This document shows positions 40,701 through 61,139 of a stretch of DNA of 64,000 nt, piece after piece (the first letter of the stretch is position 1; every line of letters starts with the position of its first letter). The notes beneath the pieces were generated by a model. That model did not search any database, was not told where the DNA came from, and was given only the letters and a program-made list of their open reading frames with translations. A program made the translations under genes and the position numbers. Source of the stretch: Muricea muricata (lineage: Eukaryota > Cnidaria > Anthozoa > Malacalcyonacea > Plexauridae); assembly GCA_963855995.1 (NCBI GenBank), contig OY979717.1, forward strand, positions 60,976,243-61,040,242, in the 5' to 3' direction.

Positions 40701-43700
40701 CAACCAATGGAACAAAGCTGAAGTACAAATAAACAGTGGGAACCGTTATTCTGTAAGCATAATTCAATTTTAAAACCCAAACACGGATAGCAAATGTATT
40801 GAACTTGTTAGCTTGGGCAAACGGAGATGAAAGTTGAGAAAAGAGAGTTTGCATGAGGGTTTTCTGAACGACCTGGTCTATCAAAGACAAGGTTTGACTG
40901 AAATTGATGTTGAATAGTGCGATATAGGAGTTCATAGCACCATTTTTTACCCAATCAACTTTCAAAATTAATATAAAAATAACATACGAATACGAAAAAC
41001 GTTCGCCTGTCTCCACAACATTCCTTTTAATTTCAGGTGGTTGTAAATAAGATGTCATCGCAAAAATAAAAATAACGCAAAAGTAACGGGAAAAAGGGAT
41101 TAGAAATCTAAAAAGTAATTGGGTCTCTTCACGGAAACCAGTATAGGCTGGTAGGTCATTATCCCTTCAATTTGACTCTGTCACTAATAGTAACCAGTAA
41201 TGCACGTTCTTTAAAAGGTGTTATTCAGTGGAACACGAGGAAGTGATTTCCAAGGTGATATTGCTTTGGACGAGATTTCAATCACACCTGGCAAGTGTTC
41301 AGGATCTCCTGGTACACCACCACCTCCACCTCCAACACCCGCCCCGCCATCTGGATCATGTGGTCAAAAGGGTCGTGGTCTGAGTGACTTCCCTAAAGTG
41401 GTCGGTGGTCAGCAAGCTCAGCCGGGCGAATGGCCGTGGCAAGTATCTCTGATGCGAGGAAGCTTCCCATTCTGTGGTGGTACACTTGTTTCAAACCAGT
41501 ACATCATTACAGCTGCTCATTGTGTCAAGTCAACTGACTGGAATCGCGTCAAGGTAAGTTTGAGTTTCACGTAATATATGAACGAGAGCGAGTGTCACAT
41601 GCAGGAATATATAAAATGTGTGAAATATGGAAAACACTTTTTACAGCAGTTCTCAACAAACATGCCCCAATTAGAGAAAAAAGAGTGAAAAATAAACCAA
41701 GTGTCCCTTGGTTAACAAATACAGTTAAACAGCAAATTAGAGAGCGTGATCGTCTTAAACTTTTTGCAGTAAAAAATAAATCAGAAAGCCACTGGAAAGC
41801 ATACAAATTATCAAGAAATCGCGTAACTGACGCATTGCGTAAAGCGAAAGCATCTTATTATAAAGCACAATTTGAAAAAGTCAAGCATGACCCGAAAGCA
41901 GCTTGGAAAACTGTAAATCAAATCTTAAATCGGAAACAAATGTGTCAGGAAATAAACGCTGTTAAAACTCAAAATGGAGAGATATCTGATCCAACTGAAC
42001 CAGCAGAATGCTTTAATGATTATTTTATTAATGTTGGTCCAGATATTGCCAAAACTATTGATAAGAGTGATAGAAATTTTATGGGCTATATTACTAAAGC
42101 AACAAGTAAGCTAAATTTTCAAGCTGTGTCTGAGTCTACAGTTCAAAGATTACTTTTGTCCTTAAATCCTCGTAAATCTACTGGAATTGATAAAATTCCA
42201 GCAAAAATTATTCGCGTAGCTTCTCCAGTTGTTGCAAATTCTTTGACAAAGATTTTCAATAGGGCAATTAGCAATGAGTCTTTTCCTTCGGAATGGAAAC
42301 GAGCGAGAGTCGTACCCTTACACAAGAAAGGCTCTCGTAACTTGTTAAATAATTATCGCCCTATATCTATTCTGCCTGCCTTAAGTAAAGTTTTCGAAAG
42401 AATATTGTATGAACAACTGTATGACTATTTTGTTGGGAATAACTTGTTATCCCATCATCAATACGGTTTTAGGCAGTTTCACTCGACAGCATCAGTCCTT
42501 TTAGAGAGCACAAATGAATGGTTCGTTAACATGGATCGTGGTTTCTTCAATATAGCAGTATTCCTCGACTTACAAAAGGCATTCGATACTATAGATCACG
42601 ATATATTATTGAAGAAACTTGATCTTTATGGCTTAGAAAAGTCATGCAGCTTTAAATCTTTTAAAATCGTATTTAACGAACAGAACTCAAATGTGCTTTG
42701 TCAACGGTACATTTTCCAGCCAAAAATTAATCACTTGCGGAGTCCCTCAAGGATCGATTCTTGGACCGCTTCTATTCCTAATCTATATAAATGATTTGCC
42801 AAACAGTTTGCAGTATTCGTCTGCAAGAATGTTTGCAGATGATACGACATTAACTGCATCTGGTAAATCAATTTCTGAATTACAAGTCACTATCAATCAT
42901 GACCTAGCTAACGTTAAGCAATGGCTCTCTGCAAACAAACTATCGTTAAATCTCATTAAAACTGAATATCTACTGATTGGATCCCGACATAACATTAATA
43001 ATATATCTGCTGTTCCAAATGTATCTGTTGGTGACGTGCCAATCAAAAGAGTGAGAGAAACAAAAGCACTTGGAGTCTGTATTGATGAATTTTTATCATG
43101 GGATAAACATATTGATAAAATTGCTAAAAAAGTTTCATCCGGAATTGGAGCGATCAGAAAGCTTAAATCATGCGTGGACCGAAATACATTAATTTGTGCT
43201 TATAATGCACTCATTCTACCACATTTTGATTATTGTTGCGAGGTCTGGGATACGATTGGTGTTACTCTTTCTGATCGTCTCCAGAAATTGCAAAATAGGG
43301 CTGCTAGAGTAATAACTGGACGTAAAAATGAACATGGTCAATCTGAACTTGCTTTAAATGAATTAAATTTCAAAACTCTAAAAGAACGTAGAACTCAATT
43401 TATTGCAAGTCTCATGTACAAGATAACCCATGGTTTAGCGCCTAAAAAAATAATCAATATCTTTCAAAAGACGCTTTCATCTCAGAATTATAACTTAAGG
43501 TGGCTCCCTACAGTTTGATACAGTTTACGAATGATTTATATAGATCAGTGAGATTAGACGTCATCCTCGCGACTTTCGCGTGGGATTTTCGTAGTTCGGC
43601 AAAATTTTTAAAACAAGAGCAACAGAACTTGTTTTTGAGTGCTTTTATGTACCAAAACATGATCATTCTTCATTATTTTCTTCATTTTTTGAAAAGTTAA

Positions 43701-46700
43701 ACAGTACGTATGTTTTTAACCAGTTTTTTAAATATATATTTAAATATGTTTCTGAGTATTTATTTTGAAGCAATGTTGTTTATAATATTACTAAAAAATT
43801 GTTGCCAATCAAAATTCAAAATGCTATCTTATGCTGTCTTCAAAAGCACTCTCAAATTGTCGGCGAAACATATATAGTTATTCAACCCTGTTTAATATGT
43901 AGTACTTTACCTGTTGAATTCAATAGAGAGATAGAAGTTATTTTGGATGAATTGTTCAAGTCGTAGTTGAATGTTTTGGTGCTTTTTTAGGCATATTTAC
44001 ACATATTTTTTCGACAAAAAAGAATATAATGAACCATTGGTCAAGTCAATGGATTATAGTGTTTTGCTTTTTCGTATTTTGAACATTATCTTGTGTTTTC
44101 GTCTCAAAAAAGTAAAAAATATCTGTTTCAAACATATGTGCCAAACAACACGAAAATAAAATTACTAAAAAAGCCAACTAAACAACACGCGTTTTCCACG
44201 CATTATAATTTACACGCATGCGCAAATAGCGATCATGTCGAATCGATATTTTGTCACAACCAGAGTTTAGGACTGTTTTTCTCGTTTTTCCTTCGGTGAA
44301 TTTTTTTTTAATTTTGCACATTTTCTCGGTATAACAAGCAGTAAAACATCAAAATTTTAAAAAATTCTATAAGATGGAATTGTTGTACTAAGTTATTCGT
44401 GAATATCTCAGAACCTGCCTTTACAATTAGTCTCAAAATTTATCATGTTATTCCTTTATCAACCAAAAGTCATCAGAAAAAAAATTAGAAAAATTCACCG
44501 AAGGAAAATTAATAAACGATGTAAAGATCATAAAAAATATGACATGTTCATAACGCCATATTGCTATGGAGACGAAATGAACCAACGAAAATTTTCATCA
44601 TTAAAAATGTTTAACATCATGGTAATGTGGTGGCTAAGTTTCAACACCACAACTTTCACGAAAAAGAAATAGTGGACCTTCAAACAATACGTGAACTGAA
44701 ACATTATAACTGTAGGGAGCCACCTTAAGAGGCTCTACCACAAAGCTCTATCTGCCTAAACCTAAGACTGAATATCTTAAAAAAGGTTTTAGTTACAGAG
44801 GAGCAAAATTTTGGAATGGCCTCTCGGAAGAGCAGAGAAATATACAATCTCTCAGTCACTTTAATTCAAGTGTGCGACACCTGGCCACTTAGATAATTTT
44901 ATGTAGTTTTTAATTGATAATATATAACTATTGTAATGTAATTTGTTTACTAGTTTAGTTTTATATTAATTTGTAATGTATTTGTATTTTAATTGTAATA
45001 ATTTGTATTACCTACGCCCCTCTTGGAAACCAGCTTTTGCTGTAGGGGTTAGCGTAGCCAAATAAAGTTTTTACTTACTTACTTACTTATCCAAATATGA
45101 GACTGGTGAAAACACGAGTGCGCGATATGGTTCCTCAATTGAATATCATGTTTGGATATTTAATGCATGAATTCATGACATAGCTTCATTGTTTGATAAC
45201 AATGGTAGTACTTACCAAAGGTAGTAAAAATATGCGAGCACACAAGCGGCGCCCGCAGAAAAATTTTCACCTGTCGCAGGAAATTCTGGCTATGCGTTTA
45301 AAGATTCGTAATATAAGTGCGTGCCAGATCGGCAAAAAGTTTATATTAAGCTTTATACTGTGCTTGCGCAAGAAAAATATTTTTCCATCCTTGGTAGTTA
45401 GGTAACTTAAGATATTTGAAGATCACTATTGGTTTTCATCATTGTTTTGCTCTGTTTAATGTTTTTTTCCACTGAGCTGCCAAAGGGCATCTCGTGACCA
45501 AATGGACTATTGTTTTAGTTAAAATCCATATGAATTATTGATTTCACAACATTTTTTTCCACTCGAAGGAAGAGGTTCTAAATGACTCCATAGGAAAAAC
45601 TGTAAAATGATCAAATTTTCACACTTATGTTTTACAATATTGTTATTTGATACCGTAACGTGTTTGGTTCTAGATTCTTGCGCAGCCCCCGTGGTCGCTG
45701 CTCTTGAGGATCAAAGCCTAAAAGTGAATGGGCCTAGTTCGAACCACTTACTTCATTGTGCCTCTGAATCATCAATTAATGACAATAAATGTTCAAGTAG
45801 TCCTTGCCCAAGTCCTACTTTCAATATATGTCATCCTATTAAATAATTTCTCTATGTTTTTAATCTTGGTATATCCTCAGCAGATCAGTTTTCTATCTAA
45901 CAACCATCCAGTCCATCTATAGGTCTGTTAACATTGTCCTATAATAATGTAGTACCCAGTAATCCAACCTAGGAAATTAATATACAACATCCAGGTATAA
46001 TTCCAAACTAATGATAGATAATCCAACAACGTAAACGAGCGAGCATTTTCAAGTTTACTAAAATTTGAAAATTGAAAAACCATTACTTTTTATTTTCAGA
46101 TCAGATTAGGTGAACATGATATGAGAGTGCACGAAGGGCATGAACAAGATATCAGTATTGCATCAAATGGTATTACAGTTCATCCTCGATACGACCGTCG
46201 TAGAACAGATTATGACATTGCGGTTATCAGACTATCCCGAAGTGTTCAGTTTACAGCAAGAATAAAACCTGCCTGTATAAACAGAGGCTTAGATTTCACT
46301 GGTAAAACACTGTTTTTTATCATACATGCAGTTTTATAGTACGTCATCTTTAAAGTAGTAACGTACGAATCCGAATCCACGACATTTCTGGTTTTTAGGT
46401 GAACGGTGTTACGTTTCTGGATGGGGCAGACTTAAAAGTGGAGGCGCAACACCAAAGGTCTTACAGGAAGCCCAAGTTCCTATTGTAACAGTAGCAGAAT
46501 GCAAGAGATCGTACGGCAGCAGTATCACGGACAGAATGATCTGTGCAGGATATCGTCAAGGAGGTATCGATACTTGCCAGGGTGACAGCGGAGGTAAAAT
46601 AGATCATTTGTTTTTAGTTGCTTAAGCTACATGTAGCAAGTGAGTATAAGTTAACGTATAAGTTAGCTTTTACCGCTGGCAGTTTGCGAGAAATCGGAAA

Positions 46701-47543
46701 CATTTTTTAGGAAGGTAAATATTTGTTAGGATAGCAAAATCATCGAATTGGGTAATTTTGTTTTATCAAAACATAATTTGAGCCATTATCGTTTTTCAGT
46801 AAACCACTAAAGATTAGTAGCTCTGTACCAAGCACAAAATGTTGAAATTTTATCACCAAATTTTGGTAAGAAAATACGCAAAGGAAAGCGCATATATTCA
46901 AAGACAATATGCACAGGAAAATTTCCGTGAGAAAGGCATTTAATCGCTGCAAAGGACTGCCGAAACTTTGCAGGTATTCTTTTAAGTGTAGCATATACAG
47001 GATACTACTGCTGACGTGGTTATCTAGTATGAAGTTCAGTTCGGTACCTAAAATGTTACAATGAACTAGTACGTTCCAAAAATAATGAAGCTATAACGGA
47101 ATACCAGGAAATTATTCTAGATATGACCCACCTGGCAACGTGTACAGTATACAGCAATTCAAAAAGGGTTTTACTTTGCAAACTTATAAACTCTAAACCT
47201 TGAACTTCAACGTTTTTTCATTCTGAGCTGCAACGAGTAATGGGGACATAATTTGAATGGATTGTTCTCATAAGGACAAAATATCTAAGATATTACCATC
47301 ATACATGAGTTCTAAACTGATTAAATGGTTTCAATCAGCTACATGAGCCAAGCGACAAATGCTGAATTCAATGCGCTCTAATTTTCCGTTACAGGTCCTC
47401 TTGTTTGCCGACATAGTGACGGTTCCTGGCATCTTACTGGTGTGACAAGCTGGGGTCGTGGCTGTGCATCTGCAGGATATTACGGAGTCTATGCACATGT
47501 TGCCAACCTTTATCCCTGGGTGAAGCAAGTTACTGGACTTTAA
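34739..47543 (+). CDS. Secreted double serine protease with two MAM domains (trypsin-MAM-MAM-trypsin)
   Basis: Fifteen exons: 34739-34796, 35133-35336, 36092-36190, 37104-37217, 37495-37613, 37754-38057, 38402-38530, 39070-39305, 39621-39771, 39973-40104, 40502-40752, 41218-41553, 46100-46301, 46399-46593, 47395-47543; 2679 nt, 892 residues, all GT-AG and in phase. Order: signal peptide 1-19; S1 protease (activation K30-V31; His73, Asp119, Ser216 in GDSGG; S1 base Ser210, so chymotrypsin/elastase-like); Pro-rich linker about 270-299; MAM 302-448; PPT linker; MAM 474-626; Pro linker; second S1 protease (K659-V660; His700, Asp750, Ser842; Asp836 at the pocket base, trypsin-like). Both catalytic triads are complete and both activation sites are Lys-Val. 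MAM domains mediate protein binding in extracellular proteins. Reading past the exon 6 donor adds about 15 codons and a stop (38102-38104), a possible short protease-only form. Substrates unknown. Confidence 0.92.
35860..36050. mobile_element. hAT-like MITE in intron 2 of the trypsin-MAM gene
   Basis: Left end CAGAGGCGGATCCAGGGTAA; the arm GGTAAGTCAAAATAAATTA pairs with TAATTTATTTTGACTTACG on the right, and AGCAGCTCAATTTT pairs with AATGAGCTGT. ATCCCATA occurs directly outside both ends, but part of the right copy may be terminal repeat, so the duplication is uncertain. The right terminus is decayed. Confidence 0.65.
36770..37043. mobile_element. Palindromic element in intron 3 of the trypsin-MAM gene
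   Basis: GGTGATTACAAG-CTATAT (about 36789) pairs with ATATAG-CTTGTAATCACC (about 36832), with GCCGAAGGCGA repeated in the loop; an outer pair AGTATAAATTTCCA (about 36874) against TGGAAATTTATACT (about 37030) encloses the rest. No exon lies inside. Boundaries are approximate. Confidence 0.6.
39484..39522. repeat. Short tandem duplication (20 bp x2)
   Basis: AACGTATTCTAACGGGATCT occurs twice in tandem, in intron 8 of the trypsin-MAM gene. Confidence 0.9.
41600..45088 (+). mobile_element. 5'-truncated LINE reverse transcriptase (CR1/L2/jockey type), frameshifted
   Basis: One damaged ORF2-like frame on the + strand inside intron 12 of the trypsin-MAM gene. It begins in the linker before the reverse transcriptase ([17 protein letters not shown] near 41650-41720), so the endonuclease part is missing. 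RT motifs in order: [93 protein letters not shown] and the catalytic FADD. A frameshift near 42655-42680 splits it into frames 41592-42680 and 42680-43490; a TTAA element (43499-44724) then interrupts it, after which the frame resumes ([13 protein letters not shown]) to TAG at 44890-44892. The 3' end is a tract of ACTT repeats (45072-45088). Not functional as it stands. The start is approximate and no target duplication was found. Confidence 0.92.
43499..44724. mobile_element. TTAA-flanked DNA element, copy B, inserted in the LINE
   Basis: Ends GGTGGCTCCCTACAGTT and AACTGTAGGGAGCCACC are exact inverted repeats, flanked by TTAA at 43495-43498 and 44725-44728. Removing the element and one TTAA restores the LINE reading frame across the site (…NYNLRGST…), which proves the boundaries. 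1226 bp, no transposase frame; non-autonomous. TTAA specificity suits piggyBac/Kolobok; the family is inference. Confidence 0.95.
45607..45846 (+). CDS. Unassigned small ORF with signal-peptide-like start
   Basis: 79 codons from ATG at 45607 in intron 12 of the trypsin-MAM gene. The first ~20 residues are hydrophobic ([16 protein letters not shown]) and the rest carries six cysteines, like a small secreted peptide. No family is recognised, no splice partner was found and the ORF is short, so it is probably chance. Listed because it is the only non-repeat ORF in this intron with a coherent layout. Confidence 0.15.
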   Translation: MIKFSHLCFTILLFDTVTCLVLDSCAAPVVAALEDQSLKVNGPSSNHLLHCASESSINDNKCSSSPCPSPTFNICHPIK

Positions 47544-48320
47544 GATCAATATTCTTTCAATATTTCAGTCGCGTTACTTTCTAGTTACACCTCATAGATT
47601 ATAAAAGCACAAATGATTGAATAAAATTATCAAACGTAAATTAATATATTATTTTGTTATCTAGTTATTTTAAAAGAAGAAGGTTAGTGTACAGTACATG
47701 CCCTCTTTTTTATACCAAAATTCATACAACACTCGTGGCTACGAGTAACTCTGAGGTTAAGGTGTCTAAACCAGGAACATTCAAGGCATCCATACAACAG
47801 CTCACGATTGATCATTTTTAGCGCGCGTATTGTAGTCTCAATATATATGAGCAGATAATGTTTCAGACAAAGATGCCATGCAGACGCAGCAAACTTCTCG
47901 CTTTACACGCCAATTTTTGCTGCGATTTTCTTCTTTCGATAGATGTTAACGAGTTGATTAATAACGATTTTTTTGTAAATTTGCTATTTCGTTTCGCTTC
48001 ACTGATTGTCGTTCAAAACAAAGCGATCGCTAAAAGTCGATCGCAAGACATTTTTCACTGAATGGAAAACCGCCATTTAAGAGAAGCGTGCACTAAATAA
48101 GATGTTTTGCTGTCGTCCATATGACATGAGATATGGCAAAGTCTGTATGTATTCAAACCGATTTTATTGTATAATAATATAACATAAAAACGGTTTTGAT
48201 ATATAATATGTCATTTGAATGAAATGACATATCAACTAAATGGTATTGAGTAAAGTAGTACATAACATGAGTCGGATGATATAGTCCTCTTACTTGAAGC
48301 TAGTTGCTTGCTCGACAAAG
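47544..48320. other. Convergent intergenic region
   Basis: About 0.8 kb between the stop codons of the trypsin-MAM gene (+) and the TPR gene (-), which therefore end tail to tail. AATAAA at 47620-47625 is a likely polyadenylation signal for the former, 77 bases after its stop. Nothing else was recognised. Confidence 0.7.
47620..47625 (+). terminator. Polyadenylation signal of the trypsin-MAM gene
   Basis: AATAAA in the sense strand shortly after the stop at 47541-47543. Confidence 0.6.
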
Positions 48321-56931
<8,611 letters not shown>

Positions 56932-57149
56932 ATTCTGTACATTTAATAAAACCTGAATTTCTCAACTTTCAACTCACATTCATTTGTTTACTCTGTTTTC
57001 AATAAATACCATGAAGGACTTCATGTATGTCTAGTATTTTGTCTCGCTCGTTTTGGGAGTTCATATTTAAACCAGAAATCAGAACTATCAACCGATATTT
57101 AAAATGATGATATTTATTGAGGTATTATATCGACTAAAATGTTAAAATA
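56932..57149. promoter_or_regulatory. Presumed bidirectional promoter of the TPR (Acl4-like) gene and YBEY
   Basis: Only 218 bases separate the two start codons, which point away from each other. The stretch is not GC-rich and shows no obvious TATA pair; it should contain both 5' leaders and the shared control region. Shared regulation is inferred from distance only. Confidence 0.6.
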
Positions 57150-58493
57150 ATGTCCATTGTGGTGCGAAATATTCAAAGATCTGTTCCACTCAATGTAAAA
57201 CATTTACGACGACAAGTCTCTATTTTAATGAGACTGTTTGAATTAGAGAGTTGTAGCTTAGGTGTTATATGTGTCAGTAAACTACGCATAAAAAATATGA
57301 ATAAAGTGTACCGCAATGTTAATGAACCAACAGATGTGTTGTCATTTCCCAATTATCACGTAGGTATACATAATATTTATTTTAGCCCTTTTATGCTAGC
57401 CTCTCTTAATTAACACCCCCCCCCAAAAAAAAATCCCTAGATCTAGCTTTCTTGATGTATGACTTTGATATTTAAAATCTGCATGTGTAATTTACTAACT
57501 CGCCAACTTATTTTGTTTTTCTAAACATGATTTTGGTTGAGAAGGACTGGGATAAAAGGAATCATGATTAGACAAAGAACAACATTGGCGAATTGCAGAT
57601 ACCATAAGTTTTAAATGAATCAAGCCTCCCAATTGTTAGCTCTGCTCATTTGTCTTGGTATTAGCAAGGCTGAAACTAGAGTGTTAATTGGGGGATCATG
57701 TGGTTGTTCATATCTTGAAGTCTTCTTGTTCTGCCTGATGAATTTCTTTTGAAGTCAGTTGTTATTAGGGTTGATTTCAAAAGAAAATCATCAGGCAGAA
57801 CACAAATATATGAATAATACACCCCCTCCAAAAAAATAACGATCTAGTTTTTGCCCTGTTTATAGTAGAATGTTTCATATACACCCCCTCCAAAAAGATA
57901 ACGACCTAGTTTTTGCCCTGTTTATAGTAGAATGTTTCATATACACCCCCTCCAAAAAACTAACGATCTAGTTTTTGCCCTGTTTATAGTATAATGTTGC
58001 CTGGGTAATATGTAACAAATAATATCAAAGTAAACATGCTTATATACCAGGCATGAAAAATCTGTGATGGACATTCCTTTAAGTCCTCTTCTCTGATCTT
58101 GACAAGGTACAATACAGTATGCCACAATTTCTTTTCCAATCTCACGATGCTATTATATACTTAAAAATTCCGTGTGACAAGAAATAACTCTACTGTATAT
58201 AATAATTATTACATAACTTTAATTACTTTTTCAGAGTATTACTCCTGGACAAGTGCCTCAGGTTGAGTTGCTAACATATGACAATAATCTTGGAGATATA
58301 TTTTTATGTCCATTTGTTATCAGAGACCAATGTCCACTAGATGAAGCAGATATCCAAAATTACTTGCCAGTATGTGCATTATTCTATGAACTATGATAAC
58401 AGTATATGTTCGTTTATTAATTTGGATACTGCTATAAGTATGCCATGATTGTGATTTTCTTCCTTGTTAGGTTGTACCAGTTTTTAATTAATG

Positions 58494-58592
<99 letters not shown>

Positions 58593-59345
58593 AACTTTAA
58601 TTAAAAACTGGTACAACCTAAGGTTGCACCAATGACCAGTCAACTATCCTCTTCATTAATCTTTTCATCCTATACATTCTATGTCTTTTCAATTCATATT
58701 ATTTTATTTCTGTTTTGCTATAATTTTATGCAGTTAGTAAATATATTATATTAAAATAATAATTGCATCTTGACACATACATGAATATCATTGAACACTT
58801 GATTGTAGACTTATGTGACACATGGTATATGTCATTTGCTGGGTTACACCCATAGTATGAAAGATGACTGGAATTTGGTGAGTTATTTAATTATGCAATA
58901 ATTAATAAATGATGTAACAGATTATGTCCGACTGTTTCAACTGCTCTCAACTTATGGGATCGAGGTTGTCTGCTGCCCCCCCCCCTCTTTGTAAATCCTC
59001 ACCCCCACCGCCTCTTTGTAAATCCTCACCCCCACCGCCTCTTTGTAAATCCTCATTTACGTGCGTGTTAGTTATGTTATGTCTTTTGTTTGTATCTAAA
59101 TCATCCTTACCACATTGTAGGGAATGGACTGTAGAGCCATTCAATTGAAGTTTGTGTGTCCACGCATGTCACGCATCTCATTATTAAGTGGTCCTTTCGC
59201 TATTATTCGCTATACTGTGTCATTGCAATAAGTAATTAGATATTCGTTTTATTTCCAGATGTTTTCTAAAGAAAAGAAGATTTTGTCCGCTTACACTGAA
59301 TTAACAGGAATAAACTGTGTACCATTAACTTCCTATTCAAACTAA
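57150..59345 (+). CDS. YBEY: Endoribonuclease YbeY homolog (mitochondrial rRNA processing)
   Basis: Four exons: 57150-57359, 58235-58369, 58809-58877, 59259-59345; 501 nt, 166 residues, against 167 in human YBEY. All junctions are GT-AG and phase 0. The N-terminus MSIVVRNIQRSVPLN and the NEPTDVLSFP motif (about 58-67) match YBEY; LGDIFLCP follows in exon 2. The zinc site H-x3-H-x5-H is complete in exon 3 as HGICHLLGYTH. YbeY is a metal-dependent endoribonuclease; animal forms act in mitochondria on small-subunit ribosome assembly and RNA processing. ATG 57150 is the conserved start. It is divergent to the Acl4-like gene. Intron 1 holds a 62-bp tandem repeat, intron 2 a MITE with a TA tract, intron 3 a 27-bp repeat. 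Confidence 0.95.
57687..57835. mobile_element. MITE-like foldback in YBEY intron 1
   Basis: GTTCTGCCTGATGAATTTCT (about 57728) pairs with AGAAAATCATCAGGCAGAAC (57782-57801), and TTGGGGGAT-GTTCATAT on the left pairs with ATATGAATAATACACCCCCT on the right. Layout resembles the hAT-like MITE at 8377 (both contain GGAGGGG-TATTCAT and TTTCAAAAGAAA). Its right end is also the first unit of the tandem array that follows. Confidence 0.65.
57818..57998. repeat. Three tandem copies of a 62-bp unit
   Basis: Units begin TACACCCCCTCCAAAAA at 57818, 57880 and 57942 and contain GATCTAGTTTTTGCCCTGTT. They differ by a few substitutions. The unit begins with the terminal sequence of the adjoining MITE, so the array probably grew from that element's edge. 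Confidence 0.93.
58470..58622. mobile_element. MITE with (TA)n core in YBEY intron 2
   Basis: TTAGGTTGTACCAGTTTTTAATTAA on the left pairs exactly with its complement at about 58598-58622; the interior is a (TA)n tract of about 90 bases (58496-58592). TA precedes and follows the inverted repeats. No coding capacity. Confidence 0.85.
58984..59056. repeat. 27-bp tandem repeat in YBEY intron 3
   Basis: About 2.6 copies of CTCTTTGTAAATCCTCACCC plus CCACCGC. Translations across it give repeated PPLCKSS, which is not a gene. Confidence 0.95.
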
Positions 59346-60433
59346 CACTGCCTCACGTGGTATAACCTGTATGGTTATTATGAATCGCGGTAGCATAGGA
59401 ATGGAATACGTTGTGTGTGTGTTACATTTAATGGCGAGCGTCTGCAACGCACTCTATCATCGCGGCATACCCAAGGATATTTTCTAGAGAATGAAGCAAA
59501 ATATCTAAATTCACTTAAGTTCCTTGTATGTTTGCATGGTGAATATCAAATTAAAATATAATTTTGTGGTAACACCACGTAAGTTTATTATCGCAAAGCT
59601 TTCGAAATAATATTCAGTTGGTATGAGAGATTTCTTAATTCTGCGATGGAGAGCGCTGGCGTTTTTCTTCTTGATATTGTTCCCAAAAATGGTCATGGAG
59701 TAGTTCCACGAAAGTATTTTCGTTACTATCTGACGTTTTTTCTGGTGATTCCTATGATATATGTGGCATTTTGAAATATCCTGCAAGCACAATGTTTGGG
59801 TGTCGTAAACAAACATCACCAATAAAGCCATTCTGTCATTCAACTTGTCCAAGCACCTCCGCGCGCTCGCCGTTCATTATTTCCTAGCGCTTTGAATTTT
59901 CTCTTTAAAAGACGCGGTTTTTCATCAAAGCGCCTGGGTACGAGGCTAGCAACAATGTATTGGACGAGGTTAAGCAAAATATTGTCGATGATGAGAAGAT
60001 CATGACGATGCTGAAGGCAGAGGAAAATAATTGATCTGCAGGCCACAGACCAATCACGATATTTTGCGAGGATCGTGTTCAATGTTTTACAATTCACTTA
60101 CAAAGCTTCTTATATTTAATAAGACTTAATAACTAGGAACAAGAAGCTTTTCACACTAACCTTTTGAATGTTCAGCAATGCGAGCAGCTATTGTTTCCAG
60201 ATTTTGAAAGCGATACGCATGCTCAGAGTATCATTTGTATCTCAGCAATGTTCTTAACAAATGCCCATGCTCACAGTATTATTCGTACCCAGTTATTTGC
60301 AGGTAAATTAGCCCATCAAAATTAAGAATGCGTATAAAGAGAATGATAATTTGTATTGGTGAACGCGGTCCGCGAAAATACTGTTTCATACAAATAGTTC
60401 ATGAAATTTTTTTTCACGGTTCGTATCTTGGCA

Positions 60434-60655
<222 letters not shown>

Positions 60656-61139
60656 AAAGACTTTGCGTAAAGACGGTGACACTTAATAGTACGAAGTACT
60701 AATGAACTTGTGGTCCTCATAAAATTTACAACAAATTAGGGAGTATATCTATTGTCTATTTACAACATTGATATGTATATATCTATGATTATGAATCAAT
60801 ATTCAGACTTTCAAGTTTACTTATTAGCCATTAGGTTAAAAGGTTATATTACATGAGGTATATATGTCATTACCTTTATACAAAAGAGAACATTATATAG
60901 CTATATTACAATTATATATTACTTAAATTTGAAATCAGGAAAAGAAGTAAATTGTTTAAATTCATTCTGGTGGTTACGGAAGCAATTATTGCTGCCGAGC
61001 GCCAGCGAGGCAGCACACTATTCTTGACGTTACACGAAGTTCTTGCTTTTTCGTGTCCAGTTCCCCGGCCGAGTTATATTTATTCGAAATCTCGATTTGT
61101 TGCGGTGGAGATGTCAGCAATTCCGGGGGAAAATTAAGT

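Noticed and set aside
58924..59148. Frame with three PPLCKSS repeats
   Set aside because: Comes from the 27-bp tandem repeat in YBEY intron 3.
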